This document shows positions 1-9,600 of a DNA stretch of 64,000 bases, in pieces. Numbering within the stretch: position 1 is the stretch's first letter; each line of letters starts with the position of its first letter. This DNA comes from Aestuariibaculum lutulentum (GTDB lineage Bacteria > Bacteroidota > Bacteroidia > Flavobacteriales > Flavobacteriaceae): contig NZ_CP136709.1 of assembly GCF_032926325.1 (NCBI RefSeq), forward strand, positions 3,256,501 through 3,320,500. Direction: 5' to 3'. A program made the position numbers and the translations under genes. The notes below the pieces were generated by a model, which searched no databases, was not told where the DNA came from, and saw nothing but the letters and a program-made list of their open reading frames with translations.

Positions 1-1
1 T

Positions 2-1186
2 CCTGATTATACCTATGTATGGGCTGGTGTTGGTAATGATGCAGTAATCACTATGGGCGAAAATGGTAATGCAACGGCAACCGGAGCTCAAAATGGTGAT
101 GAGTTCAGTTTAACTATAATCAATACCAATGGTACCGAAGAGATTGACGACGATTGTTTAAGTATTTGTTACACCGATGTTGAAATTGGACCATGTGTTG
201 AAAATTGTGGTACAGCATATGCTAAATTAGCCGATGATATTGAATTAGATGATCATTATGATGACAACGGTGCTATTTGTTTTATTGGTTTAGAAGATTT
301 AAATAATAATCGTTGGGGCTGGACGAATAAGATAAACTGTGAAGGCGATTATGAAATGCCAATTTACCGAGGAGCAGGTCAATGCGACATAAGTAAAGGA
401 CAATTAGTTGGTACAGCTCATGTTTCGTATGTTGATGGAGGCGTTACTGTCAATTTCGATATCGATGATGACAAAGTACTAAGTGAAGCGCATGTTTATG
501 TAGGGTGCAAACCATTACCAATGAAGAAAAAAGGAGGATATTACACCACAGCGCCAGGTAATTATCCGTTTAATCCGTCAATTAGTTGTAATGGATCTGA
601 TACTTATGTACAGAATTACACCGTAACCGTTAATGCCGAAGAATTAGATATGGATTTTACAGGAGGTATATTTGTCGTGATCCACACCGTTGTTTGTGAC
701 TTAGTTTGCTCTGCAGATGATGAAACTTGTGTATCTCAAATTGTTTCTGAAGAATGCGAAGGCGGTTCTCAGGCATTTACAACTACGAATGTAGATTGTT
801 ACGATGAAAAATATGATACAGATAATGATGGTGTATTAGATACTTGTGATGAATGTCCTAAGGTTTATGGCGAAGGTGAAAATGGATGCCCGATATTACA
901 AGCTAAAGTTGATAGTTCTAAAGAGTCGGTTAACTTTACTGCATATCCGGTACCATTTAAACAAGAGGTAAATCTTAAATACATGTTTGAATATGACACC
1001 GATGTGAATATTGAAGTGTTTGATACCAAAGGCGCTTTAATTAAAAAAGCAATTGATAACAATTACATTAAAGGAACTTATGGTGTTAAAACATTAGATA
1101 TGTCAGATACAGATAGTCAACTGTTCTTTGTGAGAATGACAACGAATCGAGGATATATGATTAAGAAAATTGTATCAGATAAATAG
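2..1186 (+). CDS. T9SS-secreted protein, 3' part (5' end outside window)
   Basis: The frame is open to the left edge, so the start lies outside the window; the first in-frame ATG at 53 is only internal. The visible part is Cys- and Asp-rich. Near its end it has a thrombospondin type 3-like calcium loop (DTDNDGVLDTCDECP). The last ~75 residues form a type A C-terminal sorting domain: YPVPFKQEVNLKYMF, then a VFDTKG strand, and a closing MIKKIVSDK. Such domains direct export across the outer membrane by the type IX system and are then removed. The middle domain, which carries several Cys pairs, is not recognised. A hairpin terminator follows. Seen: repeats and sorting domain. Inferred: surface or secreted location. 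Confidence 0.85.
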   Translation, partial: PDYTYVWAGVGNDAVITMGENGNATATGAQNGDEFSLTIINTNGTEEIDDDCLSICYTDVEIGPCVENCGTAYAKLADDIELDDHYDDNGAICFIGLEDLNNNRWGWTNKINCEGDYEMPIYRGAGQCDISKGQLVGTAHVSYVDGGVTVNFDIDDDKVLSEAHVYVGCKPLPMKKKGGYYTTAPGNYPFNPSISCNGSDTYVQNYTVTVNAEELDMDFTGGIFVVIHTVVCDLVCSADDETCVSQIVSEECEGGSQAFTTTNVDCYDEKYDTDNDGVLDTCDECPKVYGEGENGCPILQAKVDSSKESVNFTAYPVPFKQEVNLKYMFEYDTDVNIEVFDTKGALIKKAIDNNYIKGTYGVKTLDMSDTDSQLFFVRMTTNRGYMIKKIVSDK

Positions 1187-1213
1187 TATAGTTTATAATA
1201 ACCAATCAAAAAA

Positions 1214-1247
1214 GGAGCAGCTCAAAACAGAGTTGCTTCTTTTTTTT
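1214..1247 (+). terminator. Rho-independent terminator
   Basis: GGAGCAGCTC and GAGTTGCTTC pair with two G-U wobbles around a 6-nt loop and are followed by eight T. It lies 28 nt after the stop of the first gene. Confidence 0.75.
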
Positions 1248-1397
1248 GTCAGAAAACCATTGAAATTTGCAACTCATCAAAAAAAAAATAGCAGTAGAAA
1301 TCTTTTTTGTAAATTAATAGTATTAACCTGCTGAAGTAAAAAGAGTTGTGGTAAGAGTTTATAGTATAAATATTAATTCTTTAAAAATCTTACAAAT

Positions 1398-2579
1398 ATG
1401 AAAAAAAATACCCTTCTTTGTTTTGTTACAATCGCCTTCTTTAATCTAAACTTGTACGCACAACCTGCAAACGACAATTGCAGTGGCGCATTTCCAATTA
1501 TTCTCGACAATCCTGCTATACTAGTTACTATAGATAATACAGCAACAGGATCTTTAACCCCAGGCGACCCTGGTTGTGGAAATTATGCAGGGTCTGATTT
1601 ATGGTATAGTGTTGTTGTTCCTGCTTCTGGAGGAATAAGTATAATTACGAGTTCAAGTGGCAGTTCAATAGATGATACAGGGCTAGCTGCTTATAAAGGG
1701 GTAGATTGTGATAATTTAACTATTATAAAATGTAACGATGATATAAGTGGTTCCAATACATTTTCTCAAATTAATTTAGCAGAGGCTGAAGGTACGACCA
1801 TTTACATTCGTGTCTGGGAATATGATGGATTTACATCAACAGGAACATTCAATATTGAAGTACAATCGCTCACACCACCTCCTGTGGCAACCAATGATGA
1901 ATGTGCAGATGCTATAGAATTATCTTTAAAAGCTATTTGTGAACCTGTAATTGGTTCTAATAACGCTACAGCGTCAAGTGGCGTACCTGGTACGGGATGT
2001 GGTGCATATGAAGGTGGTGATGTCTGGTATAAAATTAAAGTACCTTTAAGCGGCCATGTTATTGTCGAAACTACAGAAGATGATTTATCTATTGATGATG
2101 GCGCTATAGCTATTTATTCGGGTGATTGCGGCAACTTAGCATTAATGAATTGTGATGACAGCGGCAATGGTAATAATACAATATATGACTTTGGGAGGAT
2201 TGAATTGACTGGTCTTACGCCTGACGATATGTTATATGTTCGATTTTGGGCCTTTGAGAACGAAGATTTAGGGACGTTTAAAATTTGTGCAATAGATCCT
2301 GAAGCACTTTCAATTATAGATTTTGAGCAACCAGTATTTAAAATGTTTCCTAATCCGGTAAGTAAGAATCAGGATGTAAATATTCAAATTAATAACGTTA
2401 AAAATCCTTCTATAGATATTGCTTTGTATGATATGCAAGGTAAATTGGTTTTAACAAACTTAGGTGTTGAAAATAGCGAACAAATTCATTTTTCGGTTAA
2501 CAGGTTGTTATCCGGAATATATTTTCTTAAAATAATTTGTGATGACAAAATTCTAACCAAAAAATTAATAGTCAATTAA
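1398..2579 (+). CDS. T9SS-secreted protein with two PPC-like domains
   Basis: 393 residues. The signal peptide (about 1-21) ends LYA-Q. Two related beta-sandwich units follow (about 24-155 and 160-310). Each begins with a (P/T)NDxC motif, has a WY strand (DLWYSVVVP, DVWYKIKVP) and closes with GTFxI, the pattern of bacterial pre-peptidase C-terminal-like domains. The C-terminus is a type A sorting domain (MFPNPVSKNQDVNIQ onward). The same two-domain head begins the giant downstream protein at 2667, so the two genes probably arose by duplication. No catalytic domain is visible; a binding or structural surface role is inferred. Confidence 0.85.
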   Translation: MKKNTLLCFVTIAFFNLNLYAQPANDNCSGAFPIILDNPAILVTIDNTATGSLTPGDPGCGNYAGSDLWYSVVVPASGGISIITSSSGSSIDDTGLAAYKGVDCDNLTIIKCNDDISGSNTFSQINLAEAEGTTIYIRVWEYDGFTSTGTFNIEVQSLTPPPVATNDECADAIELSLKAICEPVIGSNNATASSGVPGTGCGAYEGGDVWYKIKVPLSGHVIVETTEDDLSIDDGAIAIYSGDCGNLALMNCDDSGNGNNTIYDFGRIELTGLTPDDMLYVRFWAFENEDLGTFKICAIDPEALSIIDFEQPVFKMFPNPVSKNQDVNIQINNVKNPSIDIALYDMQGKLVLTNLGVENSEQIHFSVNRLLSGIYFLKIICDDKILTKKLIVN

Positions 2580-2666
2580 TGGATAATTATTAGTTAATAA
2601 AGCTCCCCGTTACCCGGAAATCTATTTTATGTAAATCCTGCTTTTTAAGTTTTAAAACATGTATTT

Positions 2667-5600
2667 ATGAATAAAATAGGTTTCATTTTTGTTTTATTAT
2701 TTTGTTTTGTTTCAAAAAACGCATTTGGTCAAGTAGCTCCACCTGTTAATGATATTTGCGGTGGTGCAATAGAACTACCTGTTGATATTTCGGGAGAATG
2801 CACTCCGCTTTTGGTAACAGTAAATGCTGATGTAGAAGATTCAATGATTGCAGATCCTGGTTGTGCAGATTATCAGGGGGACGATTTATGGTATAGAGTA
2901 ATTGTACCTTCAAGTGGTGGTGTTAGAATTCAAACTAGCATAAGTGATGGTTCAATAACTGATACAGGGTTAGCTGTTTATAAAGGCTTAGATTGTAGTA
3001 GTTTATCCCTAATATCATGTAATGATGATATTTCAAATAGCAGTTTTTTTTCAGGCTTAACTATTGCCGAATCAGCAGGAACCACTGTTTATGTTCGGGT
3101 TTGGGAATATGGAGGTTCGTTAGATTCGGGAACTTTTAATATTTGTGCTTTTAGCATTGTGCCGCCTCCCATAGCTTCAAATGATGATTGCAGTTCAGCA
3201 ATAAGTTTAGATATAGGCGTTACCTGTAGTTCTGTAATAGGTTCTAATAATGCAACCAATTCTGAAGATATAGACCCTACCATTCCGGGAGTAGGTTGTG
3301 GCTCTTATGAAGGTCGAGATGTTTGGTATACCGTAACAATTCCATCTAGTAGAAATATTGTTATTGAAACTTATGAGGACGATGGTTCCATTACCGATGC
3401 GGGTATGGCAATTTATAGTGGGAATTGTGGGCCCAATAGTTTGTCTTTATTAAGCTGTGACGATGACAGTAACGAAGGATTAAATACTACATTTAAATTT
3501 GAACGAATTGAGTTAACAAATTTAAGTCAGGGTCAGGTTATTTACATACGGATTTGGTCTTTTAATAATTCTGAATTAGGAACTTTTAATATTTGTGCGA
3601 TTGATCCTGGTTCACTGGATGATGATAATGATGGAGATGGATATTCTGAAAACCAAGGGGATTGTAATGATGCTAATCCCAGTTTTTACCCAGGAGCTAC
3701 AGAAATTTGTGATGGTTTGGATAATGATTGTGATGGAGAAATAGATGAAGGTTTGGGGTTAGTTAGCTATTATCCGGATGTAGATGGTGATGGTCATGGA
3801 GATAATAATGCTTCACCAGTAAGTGTGTGTTCCGCTTTACAACCTATTGGATATGTGGATAACAATGAGGACTGCGACGATACTAATGCACTAATAAATC
3901 CTGATGCATCAGAGGTAGCGGATAATGGTATTGATGAAGATTGTGATGGTTTTGATTTAAAAACCTGGTATCAAGATGCAGATACTGATACGTATGGCGA
4001 TGGATCTCAAATAGAACAATCTAATATGCAGCCAGAAGGTTATGTTTCAATAGCAGGAGATTGCGATGACGATAATGCTACAGTTTATCCGGGAGCTACA
4101 GAATTGTGTGACGGCTTGGATAACGACTGTGATGGTGCGACAGATGAAGGTCTGGAACTTATTAGCTATTACCTTGATTCAGATGGAGATGGTTTTGGCG
4201 ATAATAATGCCATTCCAACAGTTATTTGTGCAGATTTACAACCTGAAAATACGGTCGCTAACAATGAAGATTGTGATGATTCTACTGCCGATATTAATCC
4301 AGGAGCAGACGAAATCCCAGATAATGGTATTGATGAAGATTGTGATGGTGATGATTTGAAAACTTGGTATTTAGATGCCGATAGCGATACTTTTGGCGAC
4401 GAATTTCAAACGATGCTCTCAAATAACCAGCCATTGGGTTATGTGTCTAATAATTTAGATTGTAATGATTCCGACGAAAATATTAATCCAGGAACAGAAG
4501 ACCTCCCAGATAATGGTATAGATGAAGATTGTGATGGATCAGATTTAAAAACCTGGTATCAAGATGCCGATAATGATACCTATGGGAATCCAAATATAAG
4601 CACAGAATCTAACAGCCAACCAAATGGTTATGTTTCTAATTCTGATGACTGTAATGATAATGTTTCAGCAATTAATCCAGATGCCACTGAAATATGTGAT
4701 GGCATAGATAATAATTGCGATGGAAGTATTGATGAAGGTTTAGAATTGATAAGCTACTATCCAGATTTAGACGAAGATGGTTATGGTGATAATAATGCGA
4801 TTCCTGTAGAAATTTGTTCAGCCTTACAACCGGATAAGACCGTGAACAATAATGAAGATTGTGACGATTCAGATCCAGACATTAATCCGGTAGCCACGGA
4901 AATACCAGACAATGGTATCGATGAAGATTGTGATGGAGGAGATTTAAAAACCTGGTATCAAGATGCTGACAGTGATACTTATGGTAACCCTAACATTAGT
5001 TTAGAATCCAATAACCAACCAAATGGCTATGTAGCAAATTCTCAAGATTGTAATGATAGTGTAGCAACTATTAATCCAGGAGCAACAGAGGTTTGTGATG
5101 GTATAGATAATGATTGTGATGGCAGTATTGATGAAGGCTTACAATTAATAAGTTATTATCCGGATTTAGACGAAGATGGTTATGGCGATGCATCTTCAAC
5201 ACCAACAGTCGTATGTTCTGGATTGAAGCCAATACAAACGGTAACAAATAATTTAGATTGTGACGATACCAATGCGGCCATTAATCCAAGTGCAATTGAA
5301 ATATGCGATGGCATAGATAATGACTGTGACGGTAGTATAGATGAAGGTTTACAATTGATAAGTTACTATCCAGACTTAGACGAAGATGGTTATGGTGATG
5401 CTACATCAACACCAACAAAAGTCTGTTCAGCATTACAGCCCGATAAAACAGTAACTAATAATTTAGATTGTGATGATGCTAATGCTGCTATTAACCCGAA
5501 TGCCCCTGAAATATGTGATGGTATTGATAACAATTGTGATGGGGTTATTGACGAAGGTTTAGAATTGATAAGTTACTACCCAGATATAGATGATGACGGT

Positions 5601-8600
5601 TTTGGTGATGCTAATGCAATTCCAATAATTTTGTGTTCAGCATTACAGCCCGATAAAACAGTAACCAATAATTTAGATTGTGATGATTCAGATGCTTTAG
5701 TAAATCCAGGTCAGGAAGAAATAATAGGTAATTTAAAAGATGATGATTGTAATCCGGACACCCCAGATAGTGCATTAAATATAGATGATGACGGTGATGG
5801 TTTTACAGAAAATGAAGGAGACTGCGACGATACTAATGCACTAATAAATCCTGATGCATCAGAGGTAGCGGATAATGGTATTGATGAAGATTGTGATGGT
5901 TTTGATTTAAAAACCTGGTATCAAGATGCAGATACTGATACGTATGGCGATGGATCTCAAATAGAACAATCTAATATGCAGCCAGAAGGTTATGTTTCAA
6001 TAGCAGGAGATTGCGATGACGATAATGCTACAGTTTATCCGGGAGCTACAGAATTGTGTGACGGCTTGGATAACGACTGTGATGGTGCGACAGATGAAGG
6101 TCTGGAACTTATTAGCTATTACCTTGATTCAGATGGAGATGGTTTTGGCGATAATAATGCCATTCCAACAGTTATTTGTGCAGATTTACAACCTGAAAAT
6201 ACGGTGGCTAACAATGAAGATTGTGATGATTCTACTGCCGATATTAATCCAGGAGCAGACGAAATCCCAGATAATGGTATTGATGAAGATTGTGATGGTG
6301 ATGATTTGAAAACATGGTATTTAGATGCCGATAGCGATACTTTTGGCGACGAATTTCAAACCATGCTCTCAAATAACCAGCCATTAGGTTATGTGTCTAA
6401 TAATTTAGATTGTAATGATTCCAATAGTAATATTAATCCAGGAACAGAAGATATCCCAGATAATGGTATAGATGAAGATTGTGATGGTTCAGATTTAAAG
6501 ACCTGGTATCAAGATGCCGATAATGACACCTATGGAAATCCAAATATAAACACAGAATCTAACAGCCAACCAAATGGTTATGTTTCTAATTCTGATGACT
6601 GTAATGATAATGTTTCAGCAATTAATCCAGATGCCACTGAAATATGTGATGGTATAGATAATAATTGTGATGGAAGTATTGATGAAGGTTTACAGTTGAT
6701 AAGTTATTATCCAGATTTAGACGAAGATGGTTATGGTGATAATAATGCGATTCCTGTAGAAATATGTTCAGCTTTACAACCTGAAAATACAGTAGCTAAT
6801 AATGAAGATTGCGATGATTCTAATCCAGACATTAATCCGGTAGCCTCGGAAATACCAGACAATGGTATCGATGAAGATTGTGATGGAGGAGATTTAAAAA
6901 CCTGGTATCAAGATGCTGACAGTGATAATTATGGTAACCCTAACATTAGTGTAGAATCTAATAACCAACCAAATGGTTATGTTGCAAATTCATTAGATTG
7001 TAATGATAGTGTAGCGGCTATTAATCCTGGAGCAACCGAGGTTTGTGATGGTGTAGATAATGATTGCGATGGTAGTATTGATGAAGGTTTACAGTTGATA
7101 AGCTACTATCCAGATTTAGACGAAGATGGTTATGGCGATGCTACTGCAAGTCCAACAATCGTTTGTTCAGGACTTAAACCACTGCAAACAGTTACCAATA
7201 ATTTGGATTGTGATGACGCTGATGCAGAGATTAATCCAAGTGCAATTGAAATATGCGATGGCATTGATAATGATTGTGACGGAAGTGTAGATGAAGGTTT
7301 ACAATTAATAAGTTACTACCCAGATTTAGATGAAGATGGTTTTGGAGATGCTATGGCAACACCTACAAAAGTCTGTTCAGCATTACAACCGGATAAAACG
7401 GTGACTAATAATTTAGATTGCGATGACCTTGATGCTTTAGTAAATCCAAATCAGGAAGAGATAATTGGCAATTTAAAAGATGACGATTGTAATCCATCTA
7501 CCCCTGATAGTGCTTTAAATATAGATGATGACGGTGATGGTTTTACTGAAAATGATGGTGATTGCGATGACACAAAGGCTAGTGTTAATCCAAATGCTAC
7601 CGATATTCCTGATAATGGAGTTGATGAAAATTGCGATGGTTTTGATTTAAAAACATGGTATTTAGATGCAGATAACGATTCTTATGGAGATGAAACTTCT
7701 AGACTTTATGCCAATACTCAACCTCAGGGTTACGTAGCCAATAAATTAGATTGTAATGATAATCAATCATCAATTAATCCCGGAGTTACTGATATACCTG
7801 ATAATGGTATTGATGAAAATTGTGATGGATTTGATTTAAAAACGTGGTATCGCGATTTAGATCATGATAATTTCGGAAATCCAGACCAAAGCATTTTATC
7901 TAATACTCAACCTGCTGGTTATGTATCTGATAATACCGATTGTAATGATAGCCAAGCATTAGCATATCCAGGAAGAATTGAGGTATGTGACGGTATTGAC
8001 AATGATTGTGATGGGGAAATAGATGAAGGCGTGACTACAATATACTATGCAGATACAGATAATGATGGTTACGGAGATTCTAATTCAACAGTTGAATCTT
8101 GTTCATCTCCAGCAGGCTATGTGGAAAATGATTTAGATTGTGACGATACAAATGCTTTAATTAACCCTTCTCAGCAAGATGTTATAGGAAGTGGAGTAGA
8201 TTCAAATTGCGATGGTATGCATTCTTGGTATCAGGATGATGATCAGGATGGTTATGGCTCTTCGGTAATTATACTTTCTTCAAACAGTAGTCCTTCTTCT
8301 GGAGAATCTAATAATAATTTGGATTGTGATGACTCAAATAGTGAAATCAGTCCTGTAGCGCTAGAAATTTGCGATGGGATAGATAATAATTGCGATGGCC
8401 AAATAGATGAAGATTTAGCTTTGGTGGATTATTACCCGGATATCGATGGAGATGGTTATGGAGATTCGTTTTCTCTACCTGTTAGTGTTTGTTCTGCTCT
8501 AAAGCCTTCAGATTATGTTGAAGATAATTCTGATTGCAATGACTCAGATGCCAATGTTAATCCAGGAAAGTCTGAGATTTTAGATAACCTAATAGATGAC

Positions 8601-9491
8601 GACTGTAATCCTGATACTTTAGATAGTTCAGCTGATACAGATGATGATGGAGATGGCTTCTCTGAAAATGAAGGCGACTGTGATGATACAAAAGCAAATA
8701 TTAATCCAAATGCAACAGAAATACCAGATAACGGTATAGATGAAAACTGTGATGATTTTGATTTAAAAACCTGGTACTTAGATGCTGATGGTGATAGTTT
8801 TGGAGATTTATCTCAAACCATTTTGTCGAATAATCAACCAGATAATTATGTTTCAAACAGTACGGATTGTAATGATAATGAGTCATTGTCATACCCAGGA
8901 AACCCAGAAGTTTGTGATGGTATAGACAATAATTGCGATGGAGAGATTGATGAAGGACTACTACTTATAAGTTTTTATCCAGATTTAGATGGTGATGGTT
9001 ATGGAGATCGTAATGCCACCCCAATAACAGTGTGTTTAGGCCTTCAACCACAAGGAACTGTTACAAATAATTTAGATTTAAATGACGATAACGGAGATGT
9101 TAATCCTGACGCTGTAGAAATTTGTGATGGTATCGATAATGATTCAGATGGTGAAATTGATGAAGGATTCCCTGATAGTGACGGAGATGGAATAGCCGAT
9201 TGCGTGGACACACTATCAGTAGAAGCATTTGATTTTAGTAATATAATTATTAAACCAAACCCATTCAGTGCTTCTATAACTATTGAATTACCGCTCAAAT
9301 ATCAAGATGTAGAATTAAATATAGTTCTATATGATATTAGTGGTCGGATTATTTTAAGAAAGGACATGACTATGACAAAGGGTAGATTGTCTTTATCAGG
9401 GTTAGATTATTTGAATCAAGGAGTATATGTAATTAAAGTAACTTCTAATATTAATAACAGTGAAGCGATTAAGCGTCTAATTAAATTTTAA
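2667..9491 (+). CDS. Giant MopE-type Cys/Asp repeat protein, T9SS cargo
   Basis: 2274 residues. Order: signal peptide (about 1-21), two PPC-like domains as in the gene before it, about 1850 residues of repeats, a short DSDGDGIADCVD loop, and a type A sorting domain. I count 14 units of the CDG(I/L/V)DN(D/N)CDG type followed by SYYPDxDxDGYGD, 12 of the DNGIDEDCDGxDLKTWY type, and 3 of the NLKDDDCNP type. This matches the MopE putative metal-binding motif family. The DxDxDG loops suggest calcium; the Cys pairs suggest disulfides. The last CDG unit has Ser in place of the second Cys. Part of the array is a recent internal duplication (separate entry). A stalk-like surface adhesin or matrix protein is inferred; copper binding, known for Methylococcus MopE, is not shown here. 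Confidence 0.9.
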   Translation: MNKIGFIFVLLFCFVSKNAFGQVAPPVNDICGGAIELPVDISGECTPLLVTVNADVEDSMIADPGCADYQGDDLWYRVIVPSSGGVRIQTSISDGSITDTGLAVYKGLDCSSLSLISCNDDISNSSFFSGLTIAESAGTTVYVRVWEYGGSLDSGTFNICAFSIVPPPIASNDDCSSAISLDIGVTCSSVIGSNNATNSEDIDPTIPGVGCGSYEGRDVWYTVTIPSSRNIVIETYEDDGSITDAGMAIYSGNCGPNSLSLLSCDDDSNEGLNTTFKFERIELTNLSQGQVIYIRIWSFNNSELGTFNICAIDPGSLDDDNDGDGYSENQGDCNDANPSFYPGATEICDGLDNDCDGEIDEGLGLVSYYPDVDGDGHGDNNASPVSVCSALQPIGYVDNNEDCDDTNALINPDASEVADNGIDEDCDGFDLKTWYQDADTDTYGDGSQIEQSNMQPEGYVSIAGDCDDDNATVYPGATELCDGLDNDCDGATDEGLELISYYLDSDGDGFGDNNAIPTVICADLQPENTVANNEDCDDSTADINPGADEIPDNGIDEDCDGDDLKTWYLDADSDTFGDEFQTMLSNNQPLGYVSNNLDCNDSDENINPGTEDLPDNGIDEDCDGSDLKTWYQDADNDTYGNPNISTESNSQPNGYVSNSDDCNDNVSAINPDATEICDGIDNNCDGSIDEGLELISYYPDLDEDGYGDNNAIPVEICSALQPDKTVNNNEDCDDSDPDINPVATEIPDNGIDEDCDGGDLKTWYQDADSDTYGNPNISLESNNQPNGYVANSQDCNDSVATINPGATEVCDGIDNDCDGSIDEGLQLISYYPDLDEDGYGDASSTPTVVCSGLKPIQTVTNNLDCDDTNAAINPSAIEICDGIDNDCDGSIDEGLQLISYYPDLDEDGYGDATSTPTKVCSALQPDKTVTNNLDCDDANAAINPNAPEICDGIDNNCDGVIDEGLELISYYPDIDDDGFGDANAIPIILCSALQPDKTVTNNLDCDDSDALVNPGQEEIIGNLKDDDCNPDTPDSALNIDDDGDGFTENEGDCDDTNALINPDASEVADNGIDEDCDGFDLKTWYQDADTDTYGDGSQIEQSNMQPEGYVSIAGDCDDDNATVYPGATELCDGLDNDCDGATDEGLELISYYLDSDGDGFGDNNAIPTVICADLQPENTVANNEDCDDSTADINPGADEIPDNGIDEDCDGDDLKTWYLDADSDTFGDEFQTMLSNNQPLGYVSNNLDCNDSNSNINPGTEDIPDNGIDEDCDGSDLKTWYQDADNDTYGNPNINTESNSQPNGYVSNSDDCNDNVSAINPDATEICDGIDNNCDGSIDEGLQLISYYPDLDEDGYGDNNAIPVEICSALQPENTVANNEDCDDSNPDINPVASEIPDNGIDEDCDGGDLKTWYQDADSDNYGNPNISVESNNQPNGYVANSLDCNDSVAAINPGATEVCDGVDNDCDGSIDEGLQLISYYPDLDEDGYGDATASPTIVCSGLKPLQTVTNNLDCDDADAEINPSAIEICDGIDNDCDGSVDEGLQLISYYPDLDEDGFGDAMATPTKVCSALQPDKTVTNNLDCDDLDALVNPNQEEIIGNLKDDDCNPSTPDSALNIDDDGDGFTENDGDCDDTKASVNPNATDIPDNGVDENCDGFDLKTWYLDADNDSYGDETSRLYANTQPQGYVANKLDCNDNQSSINPGVTDIPDNGIDENCDGFDLKTWYRDLDHDNFGNPDQSILSNTQPAGYVSDNTDCNDSQALAYPGRIEVCDGIDNDCDGEIDEGVTTIYYADTDNDGYGDSNSTVESCSSPAGYVENDLDCDDTNALINPSQQDVIGSGVDSNCDGMHSWYQDDDQDGYGSSVIILSSNSSPSSGESNNNLDCDDSNSEISPVALEICDGIDNNCDGQIDEDLALVDYYPDIDGDGYGDSFSLPVSVCSALKPSDYVEDNSDCNDSDANVNPGKSEILDNLIDDDCNPDTLDSSADTDDDGDGFSENEGDCDDTKANINPNATEIPDNGIDENCDDFDLKTWYLDADGDSFGDLSQTILSNNQPDNYVSNSTDCNDNESLSYPGNPEVCDGIDNNCDGEIDEGLLLISFYPDLDGDGYGDRNATPITVCLGLQPQGTVTNNLDLNDDNGDVNPDAVEICDGIDNDSDGEIDEGFPDSDGDGIADCVDTLSVEAFDFSNIIIKPNPFSASITIELPLKYQDVELNIVLYDISGRIILRKDMTMTKGRLSLSGLDYLNQGVYVIKVTSNINNSEAIKRLIKF
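3870..5819 (+). repeat. Internal super-repeat, copy A (1950 bp)
   Basis: First copy of a long direct repeat inside the MopE-type gene. Bases 3870-4255 are identical to 5820-6205 (386 bp). After that, differences appear and become denser toward the 3' end. Copy A holds one repeat unit of about 70 codons that copy B lacks. Confidence 0.9.
5820..7559 (+). repeat. Internal super-repeat, copy B (about 1740 bp)
   Basis: Second copy, directly abutting copy A at an offset of 1950 bp. It keeps the reading frame and ends in the same NIDDDGDGFTEN segment that ends copy A. It is 210 bp shorter because one CDGIDNNCDG-type unit is absent. Confidence 0.88.
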
Positions 9492-9600
9492 ACTTATGGT
9501 GTTAATTTATTTCATTTTTAAGAGAGATTACTATTTGTTTATTAAAGTATTGTAGCTTTAAAAAACAGCAATAAAAAGTTTGAAATCTTTATAATATAAA

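Noticed and set aside
4066..6309. Two near-identical 97-residue reading frames inside the MopE-type gene
   Set aside because: They are the +2 shadow of the duplicated repeat units; their Met/Ile-rich product reflects GAT-rich codons read out of frame.
3600..9180. Regularly spaced repeats that could suggest a CRISPR array
   Set aside because: The period is about 190-210 bp in a single open frame encoding conserved Cys/Asp motifs; no spacer/repeat organisation and no cas genes.
2667..9491. Copper binding by the MopE-type protein
   Set aside because: Known only for Methylococcus MopE; nothing here shows the needed copper site, so only the repeat family is claimed.
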